Assembly (NCBI RefSeq): GCF_000427405.1
Contig: NZ_KE386491.1
Location: forward strand, 3,207,001 to 3,271,000
DNA: 64,000 bases
Direction: 5' to 3'
From: Flectobacillus major DSM 103
GTDB taxonomy: Bacteria > Bacteroidota > Bacteroidia > Cytophagales > Spirosomataceae
Below, one piece after another: positions 15,685-24,620 of the stretch. The notes under the pieces are model-generated. The model saw only the letters and a program-made list of their open reading frames with translations. It ran no database searches and was not told the origin of the DNA. Within the stretch, counting starts at the first letter, position 1. Every line of letters begins with the position of its first letter. The translations under genes and the position numbers were made by a program.

Positions 15685-17385
15685 TTATAAATTGCCTTTT
15701 TTTAATTCTTTCACAGCAAAATCTACAGCTCTGGCCGACAAAGCCATATAAGTTAACGACGGGTTAACGTTTGAAGACGAGGTCATACATGCTCCATCGG
15801 TTACAAATACATTAGGACATCCCCAAACTTGGCTATGAGCATTCAGTACAGAAGTTTTGGGGTCTCGTCCCATTCGAGCCGTTCCCATTTCGTGAATACT
15901 TAGACCAAACCCTGGCTGGTTGTCGTAGGTTTCGATATTTTTAAAACCTGCTGCTTCTAACATTTCGGCAGCATCGTTTTTAATATCTACTCGCATTTTA
16001 CGTTCGTTTTCGCCAAACTCGGCCGACATTTTTAAAAGAGGTTGTCCCCATTTATCTTTTTGCTCGTCGGTCAATGTTACCCTATTGGTATAAACAGGCA
16101 ACGTTTCAGCAAAACCCATAATATCTAAGCCCCAATTGCCTGTTGGATGGGTATATTTGTCTTTAAAATCAGCACCAAACTCGTCATCAGACTCGCCACG
16201 AGCTTTCCAGCTACCTCCTTCATAGCCAAAACCACGTAAATAGTCACGTTTGTCGTTACCAACATTACGATAACGAGGAATATAGATAGCATTAGGACGA
16301 CGACCATAATAATACTGATTATTAAAGCCATCATGTTCGCCACGGGCTCCGATACCAAAATGGTGGTCCATTAAGTAGTGGCCTAAAGCTCCGCTATCAT
16401 TACCCAATCCATTTGGAAAACGTCGTGACTTAGAATTCATCAAAATATAAGTAGAACCTAAAGCAGAAGCATTCAAGAATATAATTTTTGCATGAAAATC
16501 TACCCATTCATGGGTATTTTCATCAATTACCCTCACGCCTGTTGCCTTACCTTTTGTGTCATCATAAATGATAGAATTAACAATAGAGTGAGGGCGAATA
16601 GTAAGATTACCCGTTTTACGAGCAGCAGGAAATGTAGCTGATTGCGAGCTAAAATACGCTCCAAATGGACATCCACGCATACACATATCTCTTAGCTGGC
16701 ATTTAGCTCGTCCTAAAGCAAGCTGCTCTGGAGTAGGGTCGGTTAAGTTAGCCGTACGTGAGTGAATCACATGGCGGTCGGGGTATTTGGTTTTTAGGGC
16801 TTTTCCAAGATGGTCTTCTACACAAGTCATTGGAATAGGTGGCTGAAAAACACCATCGGGCAAATGAGGAATACCATCTTTTTTGCCTGCAATACCCACA
16901 AATTTTTCGACATAAGCATACCAAGGAGCTAAGTCTTTGTAACGAATAGGCCAATCAATACCAATACCTTCTTTGGCATTGGCCTCAAAGTCGAGGTCGC
17001 TCATTCGCAAAGATACCCTTCCCCAAGTAAGCGACTTGCCTCCCACTTGCCAGCTTCTGATCCAATCAAACCGTTTTTCTTCTATGTAAGGAAAATCTAT
17101 ATCTTTTGTAAAATGATGCTTGGTAGACTCTGTAATGGTAAAACCTGTTCGCTGATGAATAGGATAATTTTTCATTTCCTCTAAGGGGACTTGCCCTCCA
17201 TGCGGAAAATCCCAGGGGTCGGTCATGGCTGTATGATAGTCTTTCACATGCTCAATCATTCGCCCACGTTCCAACACTAATACCTTCAGTCCTTTCTCTG
17301 CTAATTCTTTTGCCGACCACCCTCCACTGACACCAGAACCTACCACAATGGCATCGTAAGTTCGTTTTTCCTTCATTGCTTCCAT
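15685..17385 (-). CDS. GMC-family FAD-dependent oxidoreductase
   Basis: A 566-residue flavoprotein of the glucose-methanol-choline family, probably oxidising a sugar or alcohol. The N-terminus has the FAD-binding Rossmann motif GSGVSG (residues 16-21) and an acidic strand end LVLERG. The C-terminal half has HEMGTARMG and the active-site end SSNVNPSLTYMALSARA. A Cys-rich segment KCQLRDMCMRGCPFGA lies near residue 220, as in gluconate-dehydrogenase-like members. No signal peptide is seen. In relatives a small gluconate dehydrogenase subunit 3 gene is adjacent; here upstream sequence contains only a decayed fragment. Substrate unknown. Confidence 0.88.
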   Translation of the reverse strand: MEAMKEKRTYDAIVVGSGVSGGWSAKELAEKGLKVLVLERGRMIEHVKDYHTAMTDPWDFPHGGQVPLEEMKNYPIHQRTGFTITESTKHHFTKDIDFPYIEEKRFDWIRSWQVGGKSLTWGRVSLRMSDLDFEANAKEGIGIDWPIRYKDLAPWYAYVEKFVGIAGKKDGIPHLPDGVFQPPIPMTCVEDHLGKALKTKYPDRHVIHSRTANLTDPTPEQLALGRAKCQLRDMCMRGCPFGAYFSSQSATFPAARKTGNLTIRPHSIVNSIIYDDTKGKATGVRVIDENTHEWVDFHAKIIFLNASALGSTYILMNSKSRRFPNGLGNDSGALGHYLMDHHFGIGARGEHDGFNNQYYYGRRPNAIYIPRYRNVGNDKRDYLRGFGYEGGSWKARGESDDEFGADFKDKYTHPTGNWGLDIMGFAETLPVYTNRVTLTDEQKDKWGQPLLKMSAEFGENERKMRVDIKNDAAEMLEAAGFKNIETYDNQPGFGLSIHEMGTARMGRDPKTSVLNAHSQVWGCPNVFVTDGACMTSSSNVNPSLTYMALSARAVDFAVKELKKGNL

Positions 17386-17880
17386 TTATATCATAGTTAG
17401 AAAAATTGTACTGACTAAAATTAAGCAATAATTGTATGAAATCTAAAACGAACCCTTATGTTTTTCTGTAGGGTAGTTGGAGTATCGAGCAAATTAGCAC
17501 GCATGATTTATTGGTTTAAGCTTTCTTAATTTTCCTATGAGAGTATCCATTGATAGGTTTTCTACTAAAACAGGGGTTTTAATGCCTAACTGACGATAGG
17601 TTATCGACCAGACATAAGTTTCAGCACCTTTGTTTTCCTGCTCTAACCATAATACTTAATAACTCTGTTTTTAACGACCACTTTGTTGGGTATTCGTTAG
17701 CACAATAGCTTCAAAAAAGCCTATTTCACCAAGCTGACAAAGGTTTAGTAAGCTTTTATTCCTTACATACTTGTAGCACTTTGTTTTTAACATATTTTAA
17801 CATCAAATAAACAGTTGATGTGGTAAACGTTTTGGTGGTTAGTCTTGTCTAATCAGATATAACTTAAACATCATAAGACC
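17386..17880. other. 495-base intergenic region
   Basis: Separates the divergent GMC gene and the DUF4136 lipoprotein gene. It holds one protein-like but interrupted minus-strand frame (17494-17793, listed separately). I see no clear promoter match for either flanking gene. Confidence 0.5.
17494..17793 (-). pseudogene. Decayed 99-codon gene with two in-frame stops
   Basis: Starting at ATG 17793 the minus strand reads about 40 residues (MLKTKCYKYVRNKSLLNLCQ and then GEIGFFEAIVL), meets stops at 17671-17673 and 17656-17658, and continues in the same frame for 53 residues (including GAETYVWSITYRQLGIKTPV and LIGKLRKLK) to TAA 17494. Staying in frame across two stops with ordinary amino-acid composition suggests a recently inactivated small gene. 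I do not recognise the family. Confidence 0.4.
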
Positions 17881-18420
17881 ATGAAAAAGCTATTGTTTTT
17901 TGCTTTCCTTGTTATAGGATTCAGCAGTTGTACTTCGGTAAAGGTCGAACAAAACCGATTGTCCGACATACATAGTTTTCGTCGTTATGCTTGGACGAAA
18001 GCTCAGGTAATTGCCAATCAAAATCCATTATATAAAAGCGATATTACTTATCAGAATATCAAGGCTGAAGTAGATAAGCAAATGGCTCAAAAAGGGTATG
18101 TTTTAGATGAGCAAAATCCTGAGTTTTTGATAACCTATCGTGAGTTTATCGAACCTCAAACCCGAATGGTGTCTAATAATTATGCCTATCCATTTTATGG
18201 AATGTACGGTGGTTTTAGAGGATTTTACCCGATGTATGCTTGGGGAGGTGGTGGCTATTATCCACAACGATATATCAACGGAACATTTGTCATTGATTGT
18301 ATTGCGGCCAGTGATAAGCGTTTGTTGTGGCGAGGTTCGATGGATAGCCCAGTCAACAATCCTGCAAAATTGAGTTCTGAACTACCCAAACAAGCCAAAA
18401 AGATTCTAGCTAGGCTTTAG
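17881..18420 (+). CDS. DUF4136-family lipoprotein
   Basis: A 179-residue predicted lipoprotein: signal peptide with lipobox FSSC, acylated Cys17. The mature part has the DUF4136 pattern, a strand like FRRYAWTKAQ followed by a helix DITYQNIKAEVDKQMAQKGYVL and a later segment FVIDCIAASDKRLLWRGSMD. A Tyr/Gly-rich insert (residues about 99-140) separates the two halves. It is likely held at the outer membrane facing the periplasm. Molecular function of the family is unknown. It is followed after about 100 bases by another envelope lipoprotein gene. Confidence 0.8.
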   Translation: MKKLLFFAFLVIGFSSCTSVKVEQNRLSDIHSFRRYAWTKAQVIANQNPLYKSDITYQNIKAEVDKQMAQKGYVLDEQNPEFLITYREFIEPQTRMVSNNYAYPFYGMYGGFRGFYPMYAWGGGGYYPQRYINGTFVIDCIAASDKRLLWRGSMDSPVNNPAKLSSELPKQAKKILARL

Positions 18421-18522
18421 CAAATCAAGATAGTGCAATTTGATAGTAATGCAGTTATAGCTTTTTAGGATATAACATGCTTCTTGAATAAGGTTTATAA
18501 TAGTGTTTAACATACAAAACAC

Positions 18523-19371
18523 ATGAAAACAATCCAATTTGGCATCTTGTTATTCTGTTTGGTAGCGGTTGCCGCTTGTACAACACAACGAAGCTATTTT
18601 GATGATTCCAGTATTTCGTTGGCTGGTAGTCCCAACCTCAAAGAGGTAGCTATTGATACCACTTATAACCCTGGCGATACCACCAAGGTAAGTTATGAGT
18701 TATTTCATGAAGAATTAGGCAAATATGGCAGCTGGGTAAATGACCCTAAATATGGCAATGTTTGGGTTCCTGGAGTAGATAGCACTTTTCAGCCATACTC
18801 AACCAATGGCTACTGGGATTATACCAATTATGGCTGGACTTGGCAATCAAGTTATGCTTGGGGATGGGCACCCTTCCATTATGGTCGTTGGTTTTATGAT
18901 TCGCCCTATGGCTGGGCATGGGTACCCGGTTATCAGTGGTCGCCAGCATGGGTAACTTGGGGCAGTACAGCCGATGCCTTTGGCTGGGCACCAATGTTTC
19001 CAAACGGTTATACATGGGGATTGGGTTTTGGTATCCAGTTTGGTGGCAATTATTACCCCCCAAGCTCATATTGGTCATTTGTACCACGACATAAACTTGT
19101 AGAGCGAAACTTAGGTAATTATATCGTTAACCGCTCATACAATAACCATTTTATGCCACAAACAAATATTCTTCGGAATAATACAGGCCGTACTTTTTAT
19201 TCGGCAGGGCCATCGGTACACGACCTATCTGGTTTTAATGGAAATAATGCTCAAAGAAGCTATAACACTTATCGCTCACAGAGTAATACCAACTGGGGTA
19301 GTACCCGAAGTTATAACTATGGCTCATTTGGAAACAGAGGGGGAGGCTTTAGAGGTGGACGAGGCCGATAA
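18523..19371 (+). CDS. W/Y-rich lipoprotein, DUF6600-like
   Basis: A 282-residue lipoprotein (lipobox ending at Cys19). Residues about 65-190 are exceptionally rich in Trp, Tyr, Gly and Pro with repeated blocks such as YGSWVNDPKYGNVWVPG, GYWDYTNYGWTWQSSYAWGW and APFHYGRWFYD, the pattern of the DUF6600 family. The last 70 residues are Asn/Arg/Gly-rich and end in GNRGGGFRGGRGR. A surface or envelope structural role is plausible but not shown. Confidence 0.75.
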   Translation: MKTIQFGILLFCLVAVAACTTQRSYFDDSSISLAGSPNLKEVAIDTTYNPGDTTKVSYELFHEELGKYGSWVNDPKYGNVWVPGVDSTFQPYSTNGYWDYTNYGWTWQSSYAWGWAPFHYGRWFYDSPYGWAWVPGYQWSPAWVTWGSTADAFGWAPMFPNGYTWGLGFGIQFGGNYYPPSSYWSFVPRHKLVERNLGNYIVNRSYNNHFMPQTNILRNNTGRTFYSAGPSVHDLSGFNGNNAQRSYNTYRSQSNTNWGSTRSYNYGSFGNRGGGFRGGRGR

Positions 19372-19407
19372 GTAAAATACACCAACCGAGTTTCTTAGTT
19401 ATACCAA

Positions 19408-19662
19408 ACATGAGTCATCCCTAATTTAGTAAATTGTGATTGAGCAAATGAGTGATTATTGTTGAATATGATTTTCACCAGTAGAGATTCAATGCTTTGT
19501 ATCTTAAAGATGAGTCATCTCGCCTTTTTTGATTAATAGTCAATAAAAGCCTCCCTTTTGTGTACTTTGGGAAGAAGGTACAATGGTCTACTTCATAAAT
19601 CCCAACAAGCACAAATAGGAGGTCTCTTTTAATATTACCTAAAATTGGGAGATGACTCATGT
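19408..19662. mobile_element. MITE-like element with ATGAGTCATC inverted repeats
   Basis: The ends ACATGAGTCATC (19408-19419) and GATGACTCATGT (19651-19662) are perfect 12 bp inverted repeats; similarity continues inward imperfectly (CCTAATTTAG versus CTAAAATTGGG reversed). A third, near-palindromic copy GATGAGTCATC lies inside at 19509-19519. A minus-strand frame (19475-19660, 61 residues, starting MSHLPILGNIKRDLLF) opens inside the right end and could be a transposase remnant, but I recognise no family. No clear target-site duplication is visible. Confidence 0.4.
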
Positions 19663-19745
19663 TTTACTTGTCCATCACTACACGCCTATCAGAATATTTC
19701 GAGGGCAATCCTAGGTTTTTAGCAGATTAAACCACAGTAGTTATG

Positions 19746-19753
19746 TATCTTTG
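19746..19753 (+). promoter_or_regulatory. Probable -7 promoter element (TATCTTTG)
   Basis: Full match to TAnnTTTG, 24 bases before the glycosyltransferase ATG. No TTG is found 19-20 bases upstream, so only half of the promoter is supported. Confidence 0.35.
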
Positions 19754-19776
19754 CCGCAATAAATAGATGCCCTCCC

Positions 19777-20520
19777 ATGAAAATCTCAATCATTACCGTT
19801 TCTTTCAACAGCGAGAAAACCATTAAACAAACCATAGAGAGTGTTTTGGCACAAGACTACCCTTGGGTTGAATACATTGTTGTTGATGGTGCTTCAAAAG
19901 ATAGCACAGTAGAAATTCTTCAATCGTTTGGTAATAAAATCAAATATATTTCAGAGCCTGATAAAGGTATTTATGATGCCCTCAATAAGGGTGTTAAAAT
20001 GGCTACTGGTGATATTGTAGGAACAATTGGCTCGGACGACTTCTACCCTAACAATCATGTATTGAGCCATGTAGCAGAGGCATTTCAGCAACATGGCACA
20101 GATGTAATTTATGGCGATAAGCAATATGTGAACCCTGACAATATGCACAAAATTGTACGATATTGGAAATCGGGTGAGTATAATCGTGAAAATTGGCTTA
20201 AAGGCTGGATGCCCCCGCATTTGTCATTCTATATAAAACGAGCAGCATTTGAACAATATGGTTATTATATCACCGATTTTACTTGTTCGGGCGACTACGA
20301 GCTAATGCTAAGAATGATGTACAAACATGGCTTATCGGCAGCCTATTTGCCTGAAGTTGTTATGACTATGCGTAATGGCGGTACAAGTACGGCTTCGTGG
20401 AAACATCGCTATCGTGCCAATATGGAAGACCGAAGAGCGTGGCAAATCAATCAACTAAACCCTAGGTGGTACACTCTTTGGATGAAGCCTATCTCTAAAA
20501 TCAGCCAACTATTTACCTAA
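19777..20520 (+). CDS. Family 2 glycosyltransferase
   Basis: A 247-residue GT-A enzyme transferring a sugar from a nucleotide donor, likely for a surface glycan. It begins MKISIITVSFNSEKTIKQTI, has VEYIVVDGASKDSTVEIL, and a metal-binding GTIGSDDFY at about residue 84. The late segment TCSGDYELMLRMMYKHG corresponds to the acceptor/catalytic region of WcaA-like enzymes. No membrane segments. The deacetylase gene follows by about 43 bases, suggesting an operon. Acceptor and sugar are unknown. Confidence 0.9.
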   Translation: MKISIITVSFNSEKTIKQTIESVLAQDYPWVEYIVVDGASKDSTVEILQSFGNKIKYISEPDKGIYDALNKGVKMATGDIVGTIGSDDFYPNNHVLSHVAEAFQQHGTDVIYGDKQYVNPDNMHKIVRYWKSGEYNRENWLKGWMPPHLSFYIKRAAFEQYGYYITDFTCSGDYELMLRMMYKHGLSAAYLPEVVMTMRNGGTSTASWKHRYRANMEDRRAWQINQLNPRWYTLWMKPISKISQLFT

Positions 20521-20563
20521 AATTTCATTTAGTACAAAAGTTTTGTACCGAAATAACTACAAT

Positions 20564-21412
20564 ATGAATATTCTAACTTTTGATATAGAAGAGTGGTTTC
20601 ACCTCTTGGATAATGCCTCTACTAAGACCGAGGACGATTGGGCCAAATACCCTAGCCGTATCCATCAAAATATGGACAAAATTTTTGACCTATTAGAAAA
20701 AAACCAGCAGCAGGCTACCTTTTTTTGCTTGGGCTGGGTAGCTCGTAAACATCCCGATATTATCAAGGCTATATCCAATAAAGGATATGAAATTGCAACG
20801 CATTCTGACTTGCACCAGTTGGCTTATGAACAAAACCGTAAAGAGTTCAAAGAAGATTTATCGACTTCTATCAAGGCACTAGAAGATGCCACTGGCAAAA
20901 AAGTAAGAGCTTATCGTGCCCCAGGTTTTTCTATCAAGCAAGAAAACAAATGGGCATTTGAGGTACTTATTGAAAATGGAATAGAAATAGACTGCTCGGT
21001 ATTTCCTGCCAAGAGGTCGCATGGAGGGTTTGAACAGTTTGGTACAGCCGAACCTTGCTGGATTGATATTGATGGGCATAAACTCAAGGAGTTCCCTATC
21101 AATATTCATAATATGATGGGAACGTCCTTGATTTTTTCGGGAGGTGGCTATTTTAGGTTATTCCCCTACCCTCTTATTAAACAGCTTACCAAACAAGCCA
21201 ACTATGTGATGACATACTTTCATCCTAGAGACTTTGACCCCGACCAACCCATGATTCCAGAGTTGAGTATGATTCGTAAATTCAAATCATATTATGGTTT
21301 GGGGGGATGTATGAATAAACTCAATTGGCTGATTCAGGATGTCCCATTTATGGATTTGGCTACTGCCGAAAAATCGGTAGATTGGAACAGCGTTCGTACC
21401 GTAAAAATTTAG
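20564..21412 (+). CDS. Polysaccharide deacetylase (NodB domain, DUF3473-type)
   Basis: A 282-residue carbohydrate esterase family 4-like protein. I chose ATG 20564 (MNILTFDIEEWFHLLD); a TTG at 20543 is possible. The catalytic motifs are FDIEEWFH (metal Asp), ATHSDLHQ (HxxxH metal ligands) and RAPGFS. The C-terminal part, with YFHPRDFDPDQP, fits the DUF3473 extension of the XrtA/PEP-CTERM-associated deacetylases. No signal peptide, so it probably acts on a lipid-linked or cytoplasmic precursor. Its 3' end overlaps the convergent YciI gene by 4 bases. Confidence 0.88.
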   Translation: MNILTFDIEEWFHLLDNASTKTEDDWAKYPSRIHQNMDKIFDLLEKNQQQATFFCLGWVARKHPDIIKAISNKGYEIATHSDLHQLAYEQNRKEFKEDLSTSIKALEDATGKKVRAYRAPGFSIKQENKWAFEVLIENGIEIDCSVFPAKRSHGGFEQFGTAEPCWIDIDGHKLKEFPINIHNMMGTSLIFSGGGYFRLFPYPLIKQLTKQANYVMTYFHPRDFDPDQPMIPELSMIRKFKSYYGLGGCMNKLNWLIQDVPFMDLATAEKSVDWNSVRTVKI

Positions 21413-21699
21413 ATATTGGCAACTCGAAAAGGATGAACCTCAATTTTTTGCCAGACATTCATGGTTATATAGGGGTCGGTAGAAAACCAAGCATCAAAAG
21501 CCTCCTTGGTTTCAAACTGAACAATCATGGTAGAGCCAACCATTTTGCCTGTTTCGTCCAGCATAGCTCCACCAACAATAAAGTTATGATTTGCCTTTAG
21601 CTGAGTAGCTACGTCAAGGTGTAGTGATCTAGCGGCCATACGGCGAGCCAATGCTTCTTCGTCTGTGCCATCAAAGGCATAAATTACATATTGGTTCAT
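21409..21699 (-). CDS. YciI-like (YCII domain) protein
   Basis: A 96-residue single-domain protein of the YCII/ferredoxin-like fold: start MNQYVIYAFDGTDEEALARR, internal VGGAMLDETGKMVGSTMIVQF and end DPYITMNVWQKIEVHPFRVA. A conserved histidine (RSLHLDV) and aspartate (STDPY) match putative active-site residues. Reactions vary in this family and this one is unknown. It overlaps the deacetylase end by 4 bases. A TACTTTTG -7-like element sits at 21729-21736 on its strand. Confidence 0.85.
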   Translation of the reverse strand: MNQYVIYAFDGTDEEALARRMAARSLHLDVATQLKANHNFIVGGAMLDETGKMVGSTMIVQFETKEAFDAWFSTDPYITMNVWQKIEVHPFRVANI

Positions 21700-21851
21700 C
21701 TATATCAATGGTTTGTTTATTTTTGTAACAAAAGTATCGGTTTTTCTAACTCAAATTACCTTTTGTTATCCTATACCCTTCTATGTACAACATAGTGGAT
21801 TAAGCTTTTTAATTAACACGTTGAAGACATAGCACTTAAATACAGTATTTT

Positions 21852-22424
21852 ATGAAACCAAGCATGATTAATTTTGTGAAAAGCTTTGTAAACTTCACAC
21901 CTGAGGAAATAGAAGCCGCTCATTGTTTATTTGAAGAACGCACTATCAAAAAAGGGGAATATTTTATAAAAGCTGGAGAATATAACGCTGCTATTGGCTT
22001 TATTAATAAAGGATTGACTCGCTCTTTTTTTGTTCAAAACAATCAAGAAACCACTTTTCAAATCTCGTTCGAAAACCAATTTGTGACGAGTATGACCTGC
22101 TATGTCCTCAATCAACCTAGTAACGACTACATTCAGGCCATTGAAGACACCGATTTATGTGTAATTTCAAAAGAAACCCTTGAGAATCTCTGCAACCAAT
22201 ACCATAATTGGGACAAATTTGGCCGCCTAACATATCAGCAAGTGGCTTTGGAACAAGAAATCAGGTTACGTTCGTTTATTTCGGAAACAGCACAAGAACG
22301 CTACGAACGAATTTCAAAAGAGCAACCAGCTTTGATTAATCGTGTACCTCAGCTTTATCTTTCCAATTTTTTGGGCATTACGCCACAGTCGCTCAGTCGT
22401 TTACGAAGAAATATCAGAGGCTAG
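21852..22424 (+). CDS. Crp/Fnr-family transcription regulator
   Basis: A 190-residue regulator. Residues about 20-120 form the cyclic-nucleotide-binding-like beta roll (ERTIKKGEYFIKAGEYNAAI, GLTRSFFVQNNQETTFQISF). After a dimerisation helix comes a short winged helix (RVPQLYLSNFLGITPQSLSRL). There are no cysteine clusters and the cAMP phosphate-binding arginine motif is not evident, so the ligand is unknown. The convergent VanX-type gene ends 1 base downstream of its stop. Confidence 0.85.
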   Translation: MKPSMINFVKSFVNFTPEEIEAAHCLFEERTIKKGEYFIKAGEYNAAIGFINKGLTRSFFVQNNQETTFQISFENQFVTSMTCYVLNQPSNDYIQAIEDTDLCVISKETLENLCNQYHNWDKFGRLTYQQVALEQEIRLRSFISETAQERYERISKEQPALINRVPQLYLSNFLGITPQSLSRLRRNIRG

Positions 22425-22425
22425 C

Positions 22426-23130
22426 TTACTCGATAATCTTGTACATAGCTTTGGCTTGGCTACGAGAAACGGCATTAAAATGCCACCATTCATATTTGAT
22501 AGGCATAAAACCTGCGGCTTGCATTACGTCTCGCAACAAGCGTCGATTAGCTACTTGTTGAGCAGTTAGTTTTCCCTTTTTCAAGAAATAGTCCTCATGT
22601 GTAGGATAAGCCAATTGGCCAAAAAAATCAAACTTTGTACCCATATCCAAAGCCTCTCCTTTATCGGTAGCAATCGTTAAATCAACTGCACTTCCATAAT
22701 TATGGATAGACTTTTGAACAGGATTGGCCACATAGGTTTCTCTCTGGTGAGGCGGATATTGCGAAAGAGCATTCCAGAGTATTTTCTGAATGGCCAGTGG
22801 GCGGCCTCCATCATATACCAATAAGCGATAACGAGGTTGTTTTTGCTGAAGTATAGCACTAGCTTTAGCTAACATCTGAGCGGGTTTTGCTTGCATAAAG
22901 CAATTGGTTATGCAGCCATAAACATCTTTTCCGACAAAATTATCGGTTGTCGAATATTTGAGTTCGACCAAAATAGAGGGGTCTATGGTTTGGATATTCA
23001 CTAAACCTTGATTGGCCATTTTTTCTTCATAAATACATTTTATGGCTTTGTTCGTGTTTTTTTGAGCCATAAGTCGAGTCTTTCCACAGAAAATAAGACA
23101 CAGAACAACCCAAAAGAAATGCTTTTTCAT
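22426..23130 (-). CDS. D-alanyl-D-alanine dipeptidase, VanX/DdpX type
   Basis: A zinc peptidase (M15D) that cleaves D-Ala-D-Ala in the periplasm. I chose ATG 23130, which gives a clear signal peptide (MKKHFFWVVLCLIF...MAQ) and 234 residues; the frame extends upstream to 23238 without sense. The metal motif SIHNYGSAVDLTI (SxHxxGxAxD) and the catalytic EWWHF are both present. Housekeeping members recycle peptidoglycan or use D-Ala-D-Ala as nutrient; no vancomycin-resistance partner genes are nearby, so resistance is not implied. Confidence 0.9.
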   Translation of the reverse strand: MKKHFFWVVLCLIFCGKTRLMAQKNTNKAIKCIYEEKMANQGLVNIQTIDPSILVELKYSTTDNFVGKDVYGCITNCFMQAKPAQMLAKASAILQQKQPRYRLLVYDGGRPLAIQKILWNALSQYPPHQRETYVANPVQKSIHNYGSAVDLTIATDKGEALDMGTKFDFFGQLAYPTHEDYFLKKGKLTAQQVANRRLLRDVMQAAGFMPIKYEWWHFNAVSRSQAKAMYKIIE

Positions 23131-23243
23131 AGAATAGAGTACTTTGGTAAGGAATAAAAACTTAAATTTAGTTTTCAATTGATAGTAAATAAAGAAATTA
23201 TATAGAATTAAATTCACCCAAACCCTTATCTCTCCCATTTAAT

Positions 23244-24479
23244 ATGGCATTAAATTACCTTTGGATAGCCTTTTTTGTAATTGCATTTGTTGTGGCTCTT
23301 ATCAAACTTATTTTATTTGGAGACACCGAAATATTCAAACTAATAATAGATGGCATGTTTGATTCGGCCGAAACCTCTGTTATGAAGATTGCCCTTCCGT
23401 TGGCTGGTGTAATGACTTTCTTTATGGGTTTACTTAATATTGGTGAAAAAGCTGGTGCTATTAATTTCCTTGCCCGAATTGTGGGGCCATTTTTCAATAG
23501 GCTTTTTCCTGAAGTTCCTAAAAATCACCCCGCAGGAGGCCAAATGATTATGAACTTTTCGGCCAATATGCTAGGACTCGACAATGCGGCTACACCTTTT
23601 GGACTTAAAGCTATGCAAAGTTTGCAGGAACTCAACCCTAGCAAAGATGTAGCATCGAATGCCCAAATTATGTTTTTGGTATTGCATAGTGCAGGCCCAG
23701 TACTAATTCCGCTTAGTATAATGGCTCAGCGGGCCATTTACGGAGCTGCCGATGCTTCTGACATTTTTATTCCTTGTCTGATTGCTACTTATGTAGCTAC
23801 TGTAACGGGTTTATTATTTGTGGCCATTCGTCAAAAAATCAATCTTTTCGATAAAGTAACCTTGACTTGGCTCGGAGGTATTACCGCTCTGATAGGCCTA
23901 TTACTTTGGTATTTTGCGAGTATTCCCAAAGAGCAAATAGAAATTATCTCGAAAGTAGCCAGTAATATGATTCTATTTGTTCTGATAATATCGTTTTTAT
24001 TAGGAGCTTTACGCAAAAAAGTAGATGTATTTGATGCCTTTATCGATGGAGCAAAAGGGGGTTTTGAAACATCCGTAAGAATTATTCCTTATTTGGTAGC
24101 CATGTTGGTAGCCATTGGGGCACTTCGCAATTCAGGAGCATTGACATGGGTTGTAGACGGTATGAAATACCTTTTTGCCCTTACCAATATCAACACCGAT
24201 TTTACCGATGCCTTACCAACGGCACTCATGCACCCCCTAAGTGGTGGTGGCTCAAGAGCCATGATGATAGATACCATGAAAACCTTTGGCCCTGATTCAT
24301 TTGCAGGACGCTTGTCGTGTGTATTTCAGGGGTCGGCCGATACCATTTTCTATGTTATAGCCCTATATTTTGGTTCAGTCAATATCAAGCAAACTCGCTA
24401 TACACTTTGGGCTGGCCTCACAGCAGACTTGGCAGGTATCATAACGGCTATTCTGGTAAGTTACTTATTCTTTCATTAG
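23244..24479 (+). CDS. Fused SpmA/SpmB-like nucleoside-recognition (Gate) membrane protein
   Basis: A 411-residue polytopic protein with two Gate-type domains. The first (residues about 1-200) has VMKIALPLAGVMTFFMGLLNIGEKAG and the SpmA-like NFSANMLGLDNAATPFGLKAMQ. The second (about 225-411) has AKGGFETSVRIIPYLVAMLVAIGALRNSG and LSGGGSRAMMIDTM, the SpmB part. In Firmicutes these are separate spore-maturation proteins; Bacteroidota do not sporulate and carry the fusion with unknown function, possibly transport. Confidence 0.85.
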   Translation: MALNYLWIAFFVIAFVVALIKLILFGDTEIFKLIIDGMFDSAETSVMKIALPLAGVMTFFMGLLNIGEKAGAINFLARIVGPFFNRLFPEVPKNHPAGGQMIMNFSANMLGLDNAATPFGLKAMQSLQELNPSKDVASNAQIMFLVLHSAGPVLIPLSIMAQRAIYGAADASDIFIPCLIATYVATVTGLLFVAIRQKINLFDKVTLTWLGGITALIGLLLWYFASIPKEQIEIISKVASNMILFVLIISFLLGALRKKVDVFDAFIDGAKGGFETSVRIIPYLVAMLVAIGALRNSGALTWVVDGMKYLFALTNINTDFTDALPTALMHPLSGGGSRAMMIDTMKTFGPDSFAGRLSCVFQGSADTIFYVIALYFGSVNIKQTRYTLWAGLTADLAGIITAILVSYLFFH

Positions 24480-24526
24480 AAATTGCCATTAGATAAATTA
24501 AGTATGGTTGGATTATTTTTTTTGGC

Positions 24527-24534
24527 TAACTTTG
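24527..24534 (+). promoter_or_regulatory. Possible -7 element before the polysaccharide locus
   Basis: TAACTTTG matches TAnnTTTG and is 86 bases before the first gene of the locus. A TTG at 24508-24510 is only 16 bases away, short of the usual spacing. Confidence 0.3.
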
Positions 24535-24620
24535 AGGGCGTATTTCTTTTTAGAAGCTATCTATTGCCAATTACCTAACCAATCAATAGCTGCATTTTAC
24601 AAAAATATTATCTCAAAGTT

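Larger units (their letters stand above)
19372..19776. other. 405-base intergenic region with a MITE-like element
   Basis: Contains the inverted-repeat element at 19408-19662 and, just before the glycosyltransferase gene, the -7 element at 19746-19753. Nothing else is seen. Confidence 0.55.

Noticed and set aside
22426-23130. VanX-like gene as a vancomycin resistance determinant
   Set aside because: No vanH, ligase or VanRS-type genes are nearby; housekeeping DdpX-like dipeptidases have the same motifs.
23244-24479. Spore maturation genes as evidence for sporulation
   Set aside because: The SpmA/SpmB-like fusion is common in non-sporulating Bacteroidota.
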